DNA of 64,000 nucleotides from Cyclobacteriaceae bacterium. Lineage in GTDB: Bacteria > Bacteroidota > Bacteroidia > Cytophagales > Cyclobacteriaceae. This document shows, piece by piece, positions 33,654 through 42,125 of the stretch (positions within the stretch are counted from its first letter, which is position 1; each line of letters opens with the position of its first letter). The stretch covers positions 1 to 64,000 of the forward strand of contig JAHBUD010000003.1 of assembly GCA_019638255.1 (NCBI GenBank), read 5' to 3'. The notes beneath the pieces are model-generated. The model made no database searches. It worked only from the letters and a program-made list of their open reading frames with translations, and was not told where the DNA came from. The position numbers were made by a program, and so were the translations under genes.

Positions 33654-36600
33654 ATGAAGATGCATATGATGAGAATATTGTTGGCTGCAGGTTGTTTTTT
33701 CCTTGCCGGGGTTTCAATAGCCCAGAAGTCGGATTCACTTTTTCAGGTTCAGTACGAAGCTTCAGTGAAGAAGCTGCAGGAGGGTGCCTACCGCGATGCG
33801 GTTAGTCAGCTTACCCAATTGCTGAACGCAGGGTACAGCAACCCGGAGGCTTACCTGAAAAGAGGAATTGCCTATACACAACTAAAAGACTTTGATAAAG
33901 CAAAGGGTGATTTTGAGCGTGCGGAAAAAGCAGGAATAAATACGCTTGAGCTCAATGAGTATCGTGGAGCTACACGTTATGCATTAAACGATTGGAAAGG
34001 CGCCATTGAAGACCTTGAAAAGTTAATCTCCAGCGGAAGGTCAGATGTTGAGATCTATCAAAAAATCGGAACGGCAAAATATACGCTGCAGGATTATCGC
34101 GGTGCAGCCGATGCCTTCAACAAAGTGGCGCAGCGTGGCGTAAAGGATAAAGAAGTATTCAGTATGCTTGGCTTGAGTTTAGGAAAGCTGAGCGATTGCA
34201 AAGGAAGTATCCAGGCCTTGGCTGCCGCTACATCCATAGGTGCAGCCAGCAAAGAAATATTTACGCAACTCGGTAATTGTCAGGTTGAGGCCAAGGATTA
34301 TGTTGCCGCAACTGAATCGCTAAGTCGTGCTATTGGCTTAGGCGAGAATACCGTAACAACCTTCACCCTTCGGGGACATTGCCTGTACCAGCAGAAGGAT
34401 TATGAAAACGCTGCTAAGGATTACGAAAAGGCCATCTCACTTGGCGCTAAAGATTTTGATGTGTATAAAAATCTTGGCGACATCAGATTTACGAAGAATG
34501 ATTTTGCAGGAGCGATCAAGCAATACGATCAGGCCATAACGATTTCAGACAAAGATGCTGTAGTGTTTAACAATCGCGGTAAAGCAAGAATGAGTACCGG
34601 TGACAGCAAGAATGCTATTGCGGATTTTGATCGCGCAATTCAATTGAACCCAACCTATTCAAAAGCAATACTCAATCGGGGAACGGCCCGTTACAATGTT
34701 CAGGATTATACAGGAGCTGTAGAAGACATTGAGAAGTCGAAAGCTTCCGAAGGCGATTCACCTGAATTGCAGCGGATGTTGGGGATAGCCAAGTACAATT
34801 TAGGATTGAAGGATGCCGCCAGGGTAAACCTCGAAGCTGCTCTCAAAGGTGGAATTAAAGATTCAAAAGTACTGCTCTACACAGGTTACCTGCGTTTTGA
34901 CAACAATGATTTCAAAGGTGCAGTCGATGCGTTAACGGCTGCCGAGGTTGGTGGCGAAAAGGAAAACAACTTATATACTACGCGTGGCAAAGCATCCTTT
35001 CAGCTTAAGGATTATGCAGCCGCAGTAGCCGATCTGGAAAAAAGTATCAAAAGCGGTACGACTGATTTAGCCTCCTGTGAAGCACTCGGGTTGGCTTATC
35101 TCAATTTACAAAAAGATAAAGAAGCAGTTCCTCATCTGGAGAAGGCAGTAGCGATGGGCAGCAAAAACAAGGAAATCTATTATCAGATAGGAAACCTCCG
35201 CTTCAAGCAAAATAATTATGATGGGGCTATTGGAGCCTACGATCAGGCGGTGTTGCTGGGAGCAAACGATGAAGTGATTTTCAATAACCGTGGAAAGACA
35301 AAATTGAACAACGGTGATGCTGTCGGTTCCATTGAGGATTTTACACGTGCACTGAGCATCAAACAGGAATATTGGCTGGCATACAAAAACAGAGCGAGTG
35401 CTAAATTCCAACTGAAAGATTACATCGGGGTAGTAACCGATGCTGCCGTGTTGGTTGCACGCAACCAAGCTGATGCAAATGACTATGCCAACCTTGGCTT
35501 ATCGCGCTTTAACTTAAAAGATTACAAAAATGCTGTAACCGATTTAACAAAGGCAATTGAAGGAGGCAGCAAGGATGTACAAGTGTTTCGTAGTCGCGGT
35601 ATTGCATACCTTGAAACCAAAGAGTATGAAAAAGCCTCTGCTGATCTGACTGCAGCGATCAATGCCGGAGATAAATCACCAGAGGTGTATGCTGCGCGGG
35701 GCACAGCAAAGTATTTCTTAAACGATTATGCCGGTGCGTTGCCGGATTTAGATAACGCTATTCAACAAGGTAAAGCCGATGCGATGCTCTTTGACATGCG
35801 TGGGTATTGTCGTTACCAGGCGAGTGATTTCAAGCGTGCGGCAGAAGATTTTACTGCAGCCATTGAGAAAGATCCAAAGCTATCCATGGCTTACTTTCAT
35901 CGGGGTGATGCTTTCTTCCGGGCTTTAAACTGGAGTGGCGCTATACAGGATTACACACAAGCTATAGGCTTGGGGGTTAAGGATGCTGTGTTATTCAATA
36001 ATCGGGGTAAGGCTTTTCTGGAACAGCAAAACCATCAGGATGCTATCAACGATTTTTCTGCAGCGTTGGTAATCAATAAAGATTTTGCCAAGGCCTATCA
36101 AAACAGAGGACTGACTTACTTTGAAATGAAGAAGTATGCCGAAGCTTCGAAAGATTTGCGTGCTGCCGAAAAACTGATGGAAAAGCCCGATGCTGAATTG
36201 TATAAGCTTTTGGCAGATTCATACTTCAATTCAAAAAACTACATTGTTGCGCTTGAGTATTTCGATAAACTGATAAAGGCTGGTTATACCGATAAGGAGG
36301 CATACTACAAGCGAGGTCGTGTGTTATTGGAAAAGGAAGATTATGCAGCCGCGCTGAAAGATTTTGAGACCGCCCAAAAGGCAGGAGATAACTCTGTTCA
36401 GTTATTGCTCGATAAAGCAAAAGCCTATTTGGGCCTCGATGATGGAAAGTCGGCCATTGCCGAACTGAGTAATGTCATCTCCCTCGATAAGAATAACGCG
36501 AACGCATATTTCAATCGGGCAATGATTAAGGAGGATTTAAAGGATTACGAAGGTGCCGTACTGGATTATAACCGGGCCATTTCCATCAATCCGGATGACG

Positions 36601-36842
36601 GGCTTGCGTATTACAATCGTGCCAATTGCAAGGCTGAGATGGATGATATTGGAGCGGGAATTTCTGATCTGGATGATGCCATTCGTGTTGAACCTAAGAA
36701 TGCATCATATTACAAACAGCGTGGTAATTTCTACTATCAACTGAAAGAAACGGACAAGGCCTGTTTTGACTGGCGCAAGGCCGTTGAGTTGGGCGATGCC
36801 AAAGCGCGTTTCCAGATTGATCAATATTGCCGAAAAAAATAA
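33654..36842 (+). CDS. Giant exported TPR-repeat protein
   Basis: The 1062-residue protein has a signal peptide (RILLAAGCFFLAGVSIAQ) and then TPR units over almost its whole length, about 28-30 by spacing, with recurring forms such as VFNNRGKARMSTGD, AYFNRAMIKEDLKDYEGAV and LAYYNRANCKAEMDD. Such arrays form a long superhelix for holding proteins. It ends shortly after the last repeat (DWRKAVELGDAKARFQIDQY), with no membrane anchor or sorting domain, so it is probably periplasmic. No binding partner can be named. The first ATG codons are close together (33654, 33660, 33666, 33669); the signal peptide works from any of them. Confidence 0.85.
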   Translation: MKMHMMRILLAAGCFFLAGVSIAQKSDSLFQVQYEASVKKLQEGAYRDAVSQLTQLLNAGYSNPEAYLKRGIAYTQLKDFDKAKGDFERAEKAGINTLELNEYRGATRYALNDWKGAIEDLEKLISSGRSDVEIYQKIGTAKYTLQDYRGAADAFNKVAQRGVKDKEVFSMLGLSLGKLSDCKGSIQALAAATSIGAASKEIFTQLGNCQVEAKDYVAATESLSRAIGLGENTVTTFTLRGHCLYQQKDYENAAKDYEKAISLGAKDFDVYKNLGDIRFTKNDFAGAIKQYDQAITISDKDAVVFNNRGKARMSTGDSKNAIADFDRAIQLNPTYSKAILNRGTARYNVQDYTGAVEDIEKSKASEGDSPELQRMLGIAKYNLGLKDAARVNLEAALKGGIKDSKVLLYTGYLRFDNNDFKGAVDALTAAEVGGEKENNLYTTRGKASFQLKDYAAAVADLEKSIKSGTTDLASCEALGLAYLNLQKDKEAVPHLEKAVAMGSKNKEIYYQIGNLRFKQNNYDGAIGAYDQAVLLGANDEVIFNNRGKTKLNNGDAVGSIEDFTRALSIKQEYWLAYKNRASAKFQLKDYIGVVTDAAVLVARNQADANDYANLGLSRFNLKDYKNAVTDLTKAIEGGSKDVQVFRSRGIAYLETKEYEKASADLTAAINAGDKSPEVYAARGTAKYFLNDYAGALPDLDNAIQQGKADAMLFDMRGYCRYQASDFKRAAEDFTAAIEKDPKLSMAYFHRGDAFFRALNWSGAIQDYTQAIGLGVKDAVLFNNRGKAFLEQQNHQDAINDFSAALVINKDFAKAYQNRGLTYFEMKKYAEASKDLRAAEKLMEKPDAELYKLLADSYFNSKNYIVALEYFDKLIKAGYTDKEAYYKRGRVLLEKEDYAAALKDFETAQKAGDNSVQLLLDKAKAYLGLDDGKSAIAELSNVISLDKNNANAYFNRAMIKEDLKDYEGAVLDYNRAISINPDDGLAYYNRANCKAEMDDIGAGISDLDDAIRVEPKNASYYKQRGNFYYQLKETDKACFDWRKAVELGDAKARFQIDQYCRKK

Positions 36843-36929
36843 CCATACAGGTTAAAAGTTTTTCTTCAGTAAAGATTTCTATTCTCTTTTTTGGAATGAG
36901 AAGCAGTCGTTTTCTTTCGTATTCACGCA

Positions 36930-36963
36930 TTTGACCATTCCCTTACTTTCGGAATTATTTTTG
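36930..36963 (+). promoter_or_regulatory. Promoter of the nuclease-like gene
   Basis: TTTG (36930-36933) and TATTTTTG (36956-36963) are spaced by 22 bp. Transcription from here would give a leader of about 105 nt, which holds a hairpin with a 6-bp perfect stem (36998-37003 with 37007-37012) and a strong ribosome site, AAAGGAGG, just before the ATG. Confidence 0.5.
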
Positions 36964-37076
36964 CATTCATGCTTTTCGATTAAAACCTTACACACGCCTG
37001 ATGGTGCATCAGAGTGTCGGGAGGCCTAACTATTTCGCGTTTAATTTGCGGTGTTGTTTAAAATAAAGGAGGAGTT

Positions 37077-37565
37077 ATGAAAACGCTGAGTGCAATCATC
37101 ATCTTGAGTTCAATGGCCATATTCTCAATAGCCAACACGGTTCGTGGTAAGGTTATTTCAGTTATCGATGGCAATACCCTCGAAGTGGTTTCCGATCAGC
37201 ATGAAACCTATCGCGTAGTATTGTCGGGTATTGATAGCCCCGAGTTGGGCCAGGAGTTTGGTGAAGCAGCAAGGGAGTTCCTGGAGAAGACAATAAAAGA
37301 TAAGCCTATTCAGGTAGAGCTTCAGGGAAAAGACCGCTGGGGGAATTACGTTGGCGTGGTATATATCAATAAAGGAACTGATTTGCGAAAAGCATTGCTC
37401 ACCAATGGTTTGGCATGGGTAACCGAAAAGGAAACGAACGAAGAGTTCAAACAAATTCAGCAAAAGGCCCGCGAGCAGGGAGCTGGGTTGTGGCAGGAAG
37501 AATCGCCCACACCGCCTTGGGTTTATCGCAGGCAACAATCCATGATGCAGCCCAAAGCAGGCTAG
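37077..37565 (+). CDS. Exported SNase-like (thermonuclease) family protein
   Basis: A 162-residue protein with a signal peptide (MKTLSAIIILSSMAIFSIAN) and one staphylococcal-nuclease-like domain: GKVISVIDGNTLEVV, then YRVVLSGIDSPELG, which keeps the equivalents of Arg35, Asp40 and Glu43. The usual DxYGR segment carrying Arg87 reads DRWGNYVGVV, so the second catalytic Arg seems to be Asn. Activity may be weak or absent. The C-terminal tail (PPWVYRRQQSMMQ) is not part of the fold. Strong ribosome site AAAGGAGG. Confidence 0.8.
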   Translation: MKTLSAIIILSSMAIFSIANTVRGKVISVIDGNTLEVVSDQHETYRVVLSGIDSPELGQEFGEAAREFLEKTIKDKPIQVELQGKDRWGNYVGVVYINKGTDLRKALLTNGLAWVTEKETNEEFKQIQQKAREQGAGLWQEESPTPPWVYRRQQSMMQPKAG

Positions 37566-37644
37566 CCCGTTGTTTGTCGGTAAATTATGTCGGTTAGTCG
37601 GAAGGCCATATTCATGCACAATTTTCATGGGTTGTTTCAGTTAA

Positions 37645-37652
37645 TATCTTTG
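37645..37652 (+). promoter_or_regulatory. Candidate -7 box immediately before the small secreted protein gene
   Basis: TATCTTTG fits TAnnTTTG and ends 4 bases before ATG 37657, the same odd spacing as at 33642. A TTTT lies 19 bp upstream at the -33 position. The message could be leaderless. Confidence 0.35.
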
Positions 37653-37656
37653 TGCT

Positions 37657-38010
37657 ATGAACAGGTTGCTGATCTTACTTCTTTTTGCAGGCGCCACTTC
37701 CGGGTTTGCCCAATCTTCTAAAAAAAAGAAGAACGTTGCTCCTGCCCAGCAACCAAGTTCGGTTGAACCGTATTATCCAAAACGAACCTACGAGCCTCAG
37801 AAGAAAAAATCTTCCGAAAAAGTAACCTACGATGCGCGCGAACGCTTCTATGATCGTGCGGAACAAGTGGCCAAGGCTCACCGAAAAGCAGAGAAGGAGT
37901 TATCAAAACCTCAATATTCCGATCCCACGTACTTTGGTCATAAGCGTCCGCCTAAAAGACGTCCGGTCGATAAAATGAAATACTGCAAAGAGTGCGGTAT
38001 TCGGCACTGA
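37657..38010 (+). CDS. Small exported basic protein with a terminal CxxC
   Basis: I do not recognise a function. The 117-residue protein has a signal peptide (NRLLILLLFAGATSGFAQ), then a Lys/Pro/Tyr-rich region (SSKKKKNVAPAQQ; YYPKRTYEPQKKK), a helical charged segment (RAEQVAKAHRKAEKEL) and the ending KYCKECGIRH, whose CxxC and His could hold a metal or haem-free redox centre. It is preceded by a -7 box only 4 bp away and followed after 31 bp by deoC. Confidence 0.6.
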   Translation: MNRLLILLLFAGATSGFAQSSKKKKNVAPAQQPSSVEPYYPKRTYEPQKKKSSEKVTYDARERFYDRAEQVAKAHRKAEKELSKPQYSDPTYFGHKRPPKRRPVDKMKYCKECGIRH

Positions 38011-38041
38011 CAATTTCCTGAACGAATCGTAACTTTCAGCA

Positions 38042-38689
38042 ATGAACCTTGCTGATTACATCGAACACACTCACCTTTCGCCAACGCTTACCATTCAGGA
38101 TATTGACAAGTTGGTTGAAGAGGCCGTTCAATATAAATTTTTTGGCATTTGCGTTCCACCCTTTTGGGTAAAGCGTGCTCAGCGTGAGATCGGCAAGAGT
38201 AAAATTTCGCTGGTAACCGTTGCCGGATTTCCGCTTGGGTACAACATGACAGAAACAAAACTTGATGAAATTAAGCGCGCAATCGATAACGGAGCAGATG
38301 AGGTAGATGTGGTTTGGAATGTTTCTTCGTTCAAAACGGGTATTCCCTGGACGAAGATAGAATTGGCCAAGTGCAGCAAACTCTGTCATGACCACCAGAA
38401 GATTATCAAGATTATAATTGAAACCGCGTATCTTTCTGATGATGAAATTATCCAGGCGTGTAAACTGTGTGCTGATGCCGGAGTAGATATTGTTAAAACC
38501 TCTACCGGATTTGCACCTGCCGGAGCCAAGGTTGAACATATCCGGTTGATGCGCAGTGTACTTCCTTCCAGTGTTGGCATTAAAGCATCGGGCGGAATTA
38601 AAACAAAAGCACAGGCCGTGGAAATGATTGAGTCCGGGGCTGATCGGCTGGGTACTTCATCGGGTGTAAAAATTGTAACAACCTCCTAA
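38042..38689 (+). CDS. deoC: Deoxyribose-phosphate aldolase
   Basis: DeoC splits 2-deoxyribose 5-phosphate to glyceraldehyde 3-phosphate and acetaldehyde. The 215-residue TIM barrel shows IEHTHLSPT, the region DEVDVVWNVSSF, the Schiff-base Lys in DIVKTSTGFAP and the second active Lys in GIKASGGIKT. Length is normal. It ends 9 bp before the GapN-like gene, which can use one of its products. Confidence 0.92.
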   Translation: MNLADYIEHTHLSPTLTIQDIDKLVEEAVQYKFFGICVPPFWVKRAQREIGKSKISLVTVAGFPLGYNMTETKLDEIKRAIDNGADEVDVVWNVSSFKTGIPWTKIELAKCSKLCHDHQKIIKIIIETAYLSDDEIIQACKLCADAGVDIVKTSTGFAPAGAKVEHIRLMRSVLPSSVGIKASGGIKTKAQAVEMIESGADRLGTSSGVKIVTTS

Positions 38690-38698
38690 TCGTTAATC

Positions 38699-40315
38699 AT
38701 GAGCAAATTTCTGGCGAATGTATTTCCGGAAGCATCTGCAGTGCCGGAGAAATTCAATGTGTCGTATGTTGAACAACGCGAATACCTGATCAATGGTGAA
38801 CTGAAACACTGGCCCGGTGCACTGAATAAAGTGAGTAGCCCGGTGCATGTGAAAGAAGGCAACCAATACAGCAGTAAGGTAATTGGTGCTACACCTTTAT
38901 TAACTTCAATTGAAGCGCTTCAGGCGCTTGATGCTGCCGTGGAGGCTTACAACCTGGGGCATGGTTTATGGCCCACACTTTCTGTTTCGGAGCGCATCAA
39001 ACACATTGAGAAGTTTCTTTCCATGATGCGCTTGCAACGTGAAGAGGTTGTGAAATTGCTGATGTGGGAGATTGGTAAACCGCTAAAGGATTCTGAAAAG
39101 GAATTCGACCGTACTTGCGATTACATTGTTGACACCATAAAAGCACTCAAAGAACTCGATCGTAATTCGGCTAAACTTGTAGAAGAGCAGGGGTTCATGG
39201 CACAGATCAGGAGAGTGCCCCTGGGGGTTGCGTTATGTATGGGACCGTTTAACTATCCGCTGAACGAAACCTTCAGTACATTATTACCCGCATTGATCAT
39301 GGGCAACACAGTGGTGTTTAAACCTGCTAAATATGGCGTGTTGCTCATTCGCCCGCTGTTGAAATCATTCCAGGAAAGTTTTCCGCCTGGGGTTATTAAT
39401 ATCATTTATGGAAAAGGCCGCGATACAGTTGGTGCCCTGATGGAAACCGGAAAGATTGATGTCTTTGCTTTCATCGGCACAAACAAGGGCGCGAACGATT
39501 TGAAGCGCCTTCATCCCAAGCCCCATCGCCTTAAATCCATATTAGGGTTGGATGCCAAGAATCCCGGCATTGTATTACCCGATGCCGATTTGGATAATGC
39601 GGTTTCTGAATGCATCACCGGATCGCTCTCCTTCAACGGCCAGCGGTGCACGGCACTTAAAATTTTGTATGTGCACACCAGTATTGTTGATGAGTTCATC
39701 AAACGATTTGTGGCCGGAGTGGCAAAGCTAAAGCCGGGCATGCCGTGGGATGATGGCGTTCAGCTAACACCCTTGCCTGAACCGGGCAAGACCGATTACT
39801 TGCGTGGATTGATGGAGAATGCACAGAAGCATGGAGCAAAAGTTGTGAATGAACATGGTGGCGAAATCCTGAGTTCCTTTTTTTATCCTGCGGTGCTGTA
39901 CCCGGTAAATGAAAAGATGAAAGTTTATCATGAAGAGCAATTTGGTCCGATTGTTCCCATTGTGCCGTTTGAGAAAGATGAGGAAGCGATCCGGTATGTA
40001 GTAAACTCAAACTTTGGCCAGCAGGTGAGTATTTTTGGAAGTGACAGTAAAAAAATTGCTTCCTACATTGATATGTTTACCAATCAGGTTGGTCGGATAA
40101 ACGTCAACACCCAATGTCAGCGTGGGCCGGATACCTTTCCATTCAATGGCCGTAAAGATTCTGCCGAAGGAACATTGTCTGTAGCCGATGCACTCCGGGT
40201 ATTCTCCATCCGCACTTTGGTAGCCACTAAATCTACCGATGCGAACAAGCAAATTATCAGCACTATTATCCGTAATCGCGAGTCGGTGTTTCTGAGCACC
40301 GACTATATTATGTAG
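38699..40315 (+). CDS. gapN: NADP-dependent glyceraldehyde-3-phosphate dehydrogenase-like aldehyde dehydrogenase
   Basis: The 538-residue protein is an ALDH of the GapN type, which oxidises glyceraldehyde 3-phosphate to 3-phosphoglycerate without phosphate. It has GPFNYPLNETF and PALIMGNTVVFKPAK in the cofactor domain, and the catalytic Cys in FNGQRCTALKI. The usual LELGGKxP segment with the catalytic Glu reads ILGLDAKNPGIV, so that Glu is apparently absent. I believe similar forms occur in related bacteria, but this needs an alignment. The deoC-gapN-acyP order suggests linked triose-phosphate chemistry. Confidence 0.78.
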   Translation: MSKFLANVFPEASAVPEKFNVSYVEQREYLINGELKHWPGALNKVSSPVHVKEGNQYSSKVIGATPLLTSIEALQALDAAVEAYNLGHGLWPTLSVSERIKHIEKFLSMMRLQREEVVKLLMWEIGKPLKDSEKEFDRTCDYIVDTIKALKELDRNSAKLVEEQGFMAQIRRVPLGVALCMGPFNYPLNETFSTLLPALIMGNTVVFKPAKYGVLLIRPLLKSFQESFPPGVINIIYGKGRDTVGALMETGKIDVFAFIGTNKGANDLKRLHPKPHRLKSILGLDAKNPGIVLPDADLDNAVSECITGSLSFNGQRCTALKILYVHTSIVDEFIKRFVAGVAKLKPGMPWDDGVQLTPLPEPGKTDYLRGLMENAQKHGAKVVNEHGGEILSSFFYPAVLYPVNEKMKVYHEEQFGPIVPIVPFEKDEEAIRYVVNSNFGQQVSIFGSDSKKIASYIDMFTNQVGRINVNTQCQRGPDTFPFNGRKDSAEGTLSVADALRVFSIRTLVATKSTDANKQIISTIIRNRESVFLSTDYIM

Positions 40316-40325
40316 TAGTAAACCA

Positions 40326-40598
40326 ATGAAACGTGTTTCCATTCGGATAAGCGGAAAGGTGCAGGGCGTATTTTACAGGGCATCAACGGTCGAGAAAGCG
40401 CATCAGCTAAACTTGAAGGGTCTTGTTCGCAATGAGTCTGATGGAAGTGTTTTTGTTGAAGCCGAGGGTGATGAAAATAAGTTAAAAGAGTTAATAGCCT
40501 GGTGCAAAATCGGGCCACCACGGGCACAGGTGAATGATGTGGAAATTACTGAGCATGATAAAGTGAAAAACTTTTATCGTTTTGAAATTGTACGATAG
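40326..40598 (+). CDS. acyP: Acylphosphatase
   Basis: The 90-residue protein hydrolyses acyl phosphates such as 1,3-bisphosphoglycerate or acetyl phosphate. It shows the family signature SGKVQGVFYRASTVEKA with the catalytic Arg, LVRNESDGSVFVEAEG with the catalytic Asn, and the normal one-domain length. It begins 10 bp after gapN. Confidence 0.92.
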   Translation: MKRVSIRISGKVQGVFYRASTVEKAHQLNLKGLVRNESDGSVFVEAEGDENKLKELIAWCKIGPPRAQVNDVEITEHDKVKNFYRFEIVR

Positions 40599-40636
40599 CG
40601 TTTCGCGTTGGTCTGGTGTAAAAATTTACTTTCAGT

Positions 40637-42034
40637 ATGGATGTTCGCATTAAATTTTTAGGGGCTGCAGAAACGGTAACGGGCTCACGTTACCTGGTAG
40701 ATGCCGGTGATTTTCGTTTTCTTTTTGATTGTGGACTGTTTCAGGGTTTAAAAGATTATCGCCTGCGTAACTGGGATGAATTTCCGGTTGATCCGGCAAC
40801 GATTCAATGTGTAGTGCTCAGCCATGCCCATATCGATCACATTGGTTATCTGCCCAAGCTTGTGAAGGAAGGATTTAGCGGCTCCATTTATTGTACACAT
40901 CCTACTGCAGATTTGGCAGAACTCATGTTGCTCGATTCGGCTAAACTGCAAGAAGAAGAAGCGCAGTTTGCGGAAAAGAAAGGATATTCAAAGCACGAGC
41001 ATCCAAAGCCTCTCTATACAGTGGATGACGTTAAAGCCGTGTTGCCGTTGCTGAAATCGTATGGATATAATGAGCGAATTCGAATTCATAACACGGTGGA
41101 GATCGTTTACCATGATGCAGGCCACTTGCTGGGATCAGCCATTACAGAGGTGTTTATTACCGGTCATTCACAAACCAAGAAGCTGGTTTTTTCTGGTGAC
41201 CTTGGTCGCGAAACCAGTGCCATGCTGCACACGCCAACAACGATTACTCAAGCGGATGTTTTAATTGTAGAGTCAACTTATGGTAACAAGGACAATCCAT
41301 ATACTGACCCAGCCAATGATTTTGTAAGGATTGCCAACGAAACATTTGATCGTGGTGGTGTTCTGCTTATTCCTGCTTTTGCAGTCGGTCGTACGCAGGG
41401 AATATTGTACTACCTGCGTCAGTTGATGAAAGAAGACAAGATTCCTGATGTGCCGGTTTATATTGATAGTCCGATGGCGATTTCGGCTACGTACTTATTT
41501 TTCAAGCACACTTCATTTTTAAAAGAGGGATTCGATCTGCAGGAGTTTGTAAAGGAAGCCGAAACCAATATGTTGGTGTTTGTACGTTCAAACGAACATT
41601 CCAAAGGATTAAACGAAATCAGCAAGAATGCTATAATCATTTCATCCAGCGGCATGCTTACCGGAGGCCGCATCCTGCATCACCTGTACCATCGGTTACC
41701 GCGTGAACAAGATACCGTTTTACTGGCCGGTTTTCAGGCGGAAGGAACCCGTGGCAGACGATTGCTTGATGGTGAGAAGAAAATAAAAATTTTTGGTGAA
41801 GAGGTGCAGGTGAAATGTGCCTTAGCATACATCAGCTCGATGAGTGGCCATGCCGACAAGGGTGAGTTGTTTCGCTGGATGAGCCACATCACTGATAAGC
41901 CTAAGCTTACTTTTGTAACGCATGGTGAAATGCCCGACCTCGAAATTTATGCACGTGAAATCCGTAAACAGTTCGGCTGGAATGCAGTGGTGCCGCAATA
42001 CCTGGAGAGTTTTACTCTCTTTAATGGGGTGTGA
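40637..42034 (+). CDS. MBL/beta-CASP RNA-processing-type hydrolase
   Basis: The 465-residue protein combines a metallo-beta-lactamase core, with SHAHIDHIGYLPKL as the HxHxDH motif, FSGDLGRE and THGEMP, with a beta-CASP insert (about residues 190-380) and an RMMBL-like end (AYISSMSGHADKGEL). This is the CPSF-73/Ysh1-like group, which in bacteria acts on RNA or has unknown substrates. No signal peptide. Nuclease activity is inferred from the family. Confidence 0.85.
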   Translation: MDVRIKFLGAAETVTGSRYLVDAGDFRFLFDCGLFQGLKDYRLRNWDEFPVDPATIQCVVLSHAHIDHIGYLPKLVKEGFSGSIYCTHPTADLAELMLLDSAKLQEEEAQFAEKKGYSKHEHPKPLYTVDDVKAVLPLLKSYGYNERIRIHNTVEIVYHDAGHLLGSAITEVFITGHSQTKKLVFSGDLGRETSAMLHTPTTITQADVLIVESTYGNKDNPYTDPANDFVRIANETFDRGGVLLIPAFAVGRTQGILYYLRQLMKEDKIPDVPVYIDSPMAISATYLFFKHTSFLKEGFDLQEFVKEAETNMLVFVRSNEHSKGLNEISKNAIIISSSGMLTGGRILHHLYHRLPREQDTVLLAGFQAEGTRGRRLLDGEKKIKIFGEEVQVKCALAYISSMSGHADKGELFRWMSHITDKPKLTFVTHGEMPDLEIYAREIRKQFGWNAVVPQYLESFTLFNGV

Positions 42035-42076
42035 TTATACTCCAGATTACACCTATTCAATCAGAAATGAATGATT

Positions 42077-42117
42077 TTTAGTACAGTTTTGCAATTGAAA
42101 TGCAAATTTGTACTAAA
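42077..42117. repeat. 41-bp imperfect palindrome before the AAA ATPase gene
   Basis: A perfect 9-bp outer arm (42077-42085 with 42109-42117) and a perfect 5-bp inner arm (42089-42093 with 42101-42105) surround a 7-base centre. It ends 8 bp before the ATG at 42126, so it may be an operator over the promoter, or a transcript hairpin near the ribosome site. Confidence 0.6.
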
Positions 42118-42125
42118 TTTATGAA

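Noticed and set aside
33654..36842. DNA-level tandem repeats in the giant TPR gene
   Set aside because: The periodicity is in protein motifs; DNA units differ too much to call a nucleotide repeat.
39699..40010. Minus-strand 103-codon frame within gapN
   Set aside because: Antisense to a clear ALDH domain with no motif of its own.
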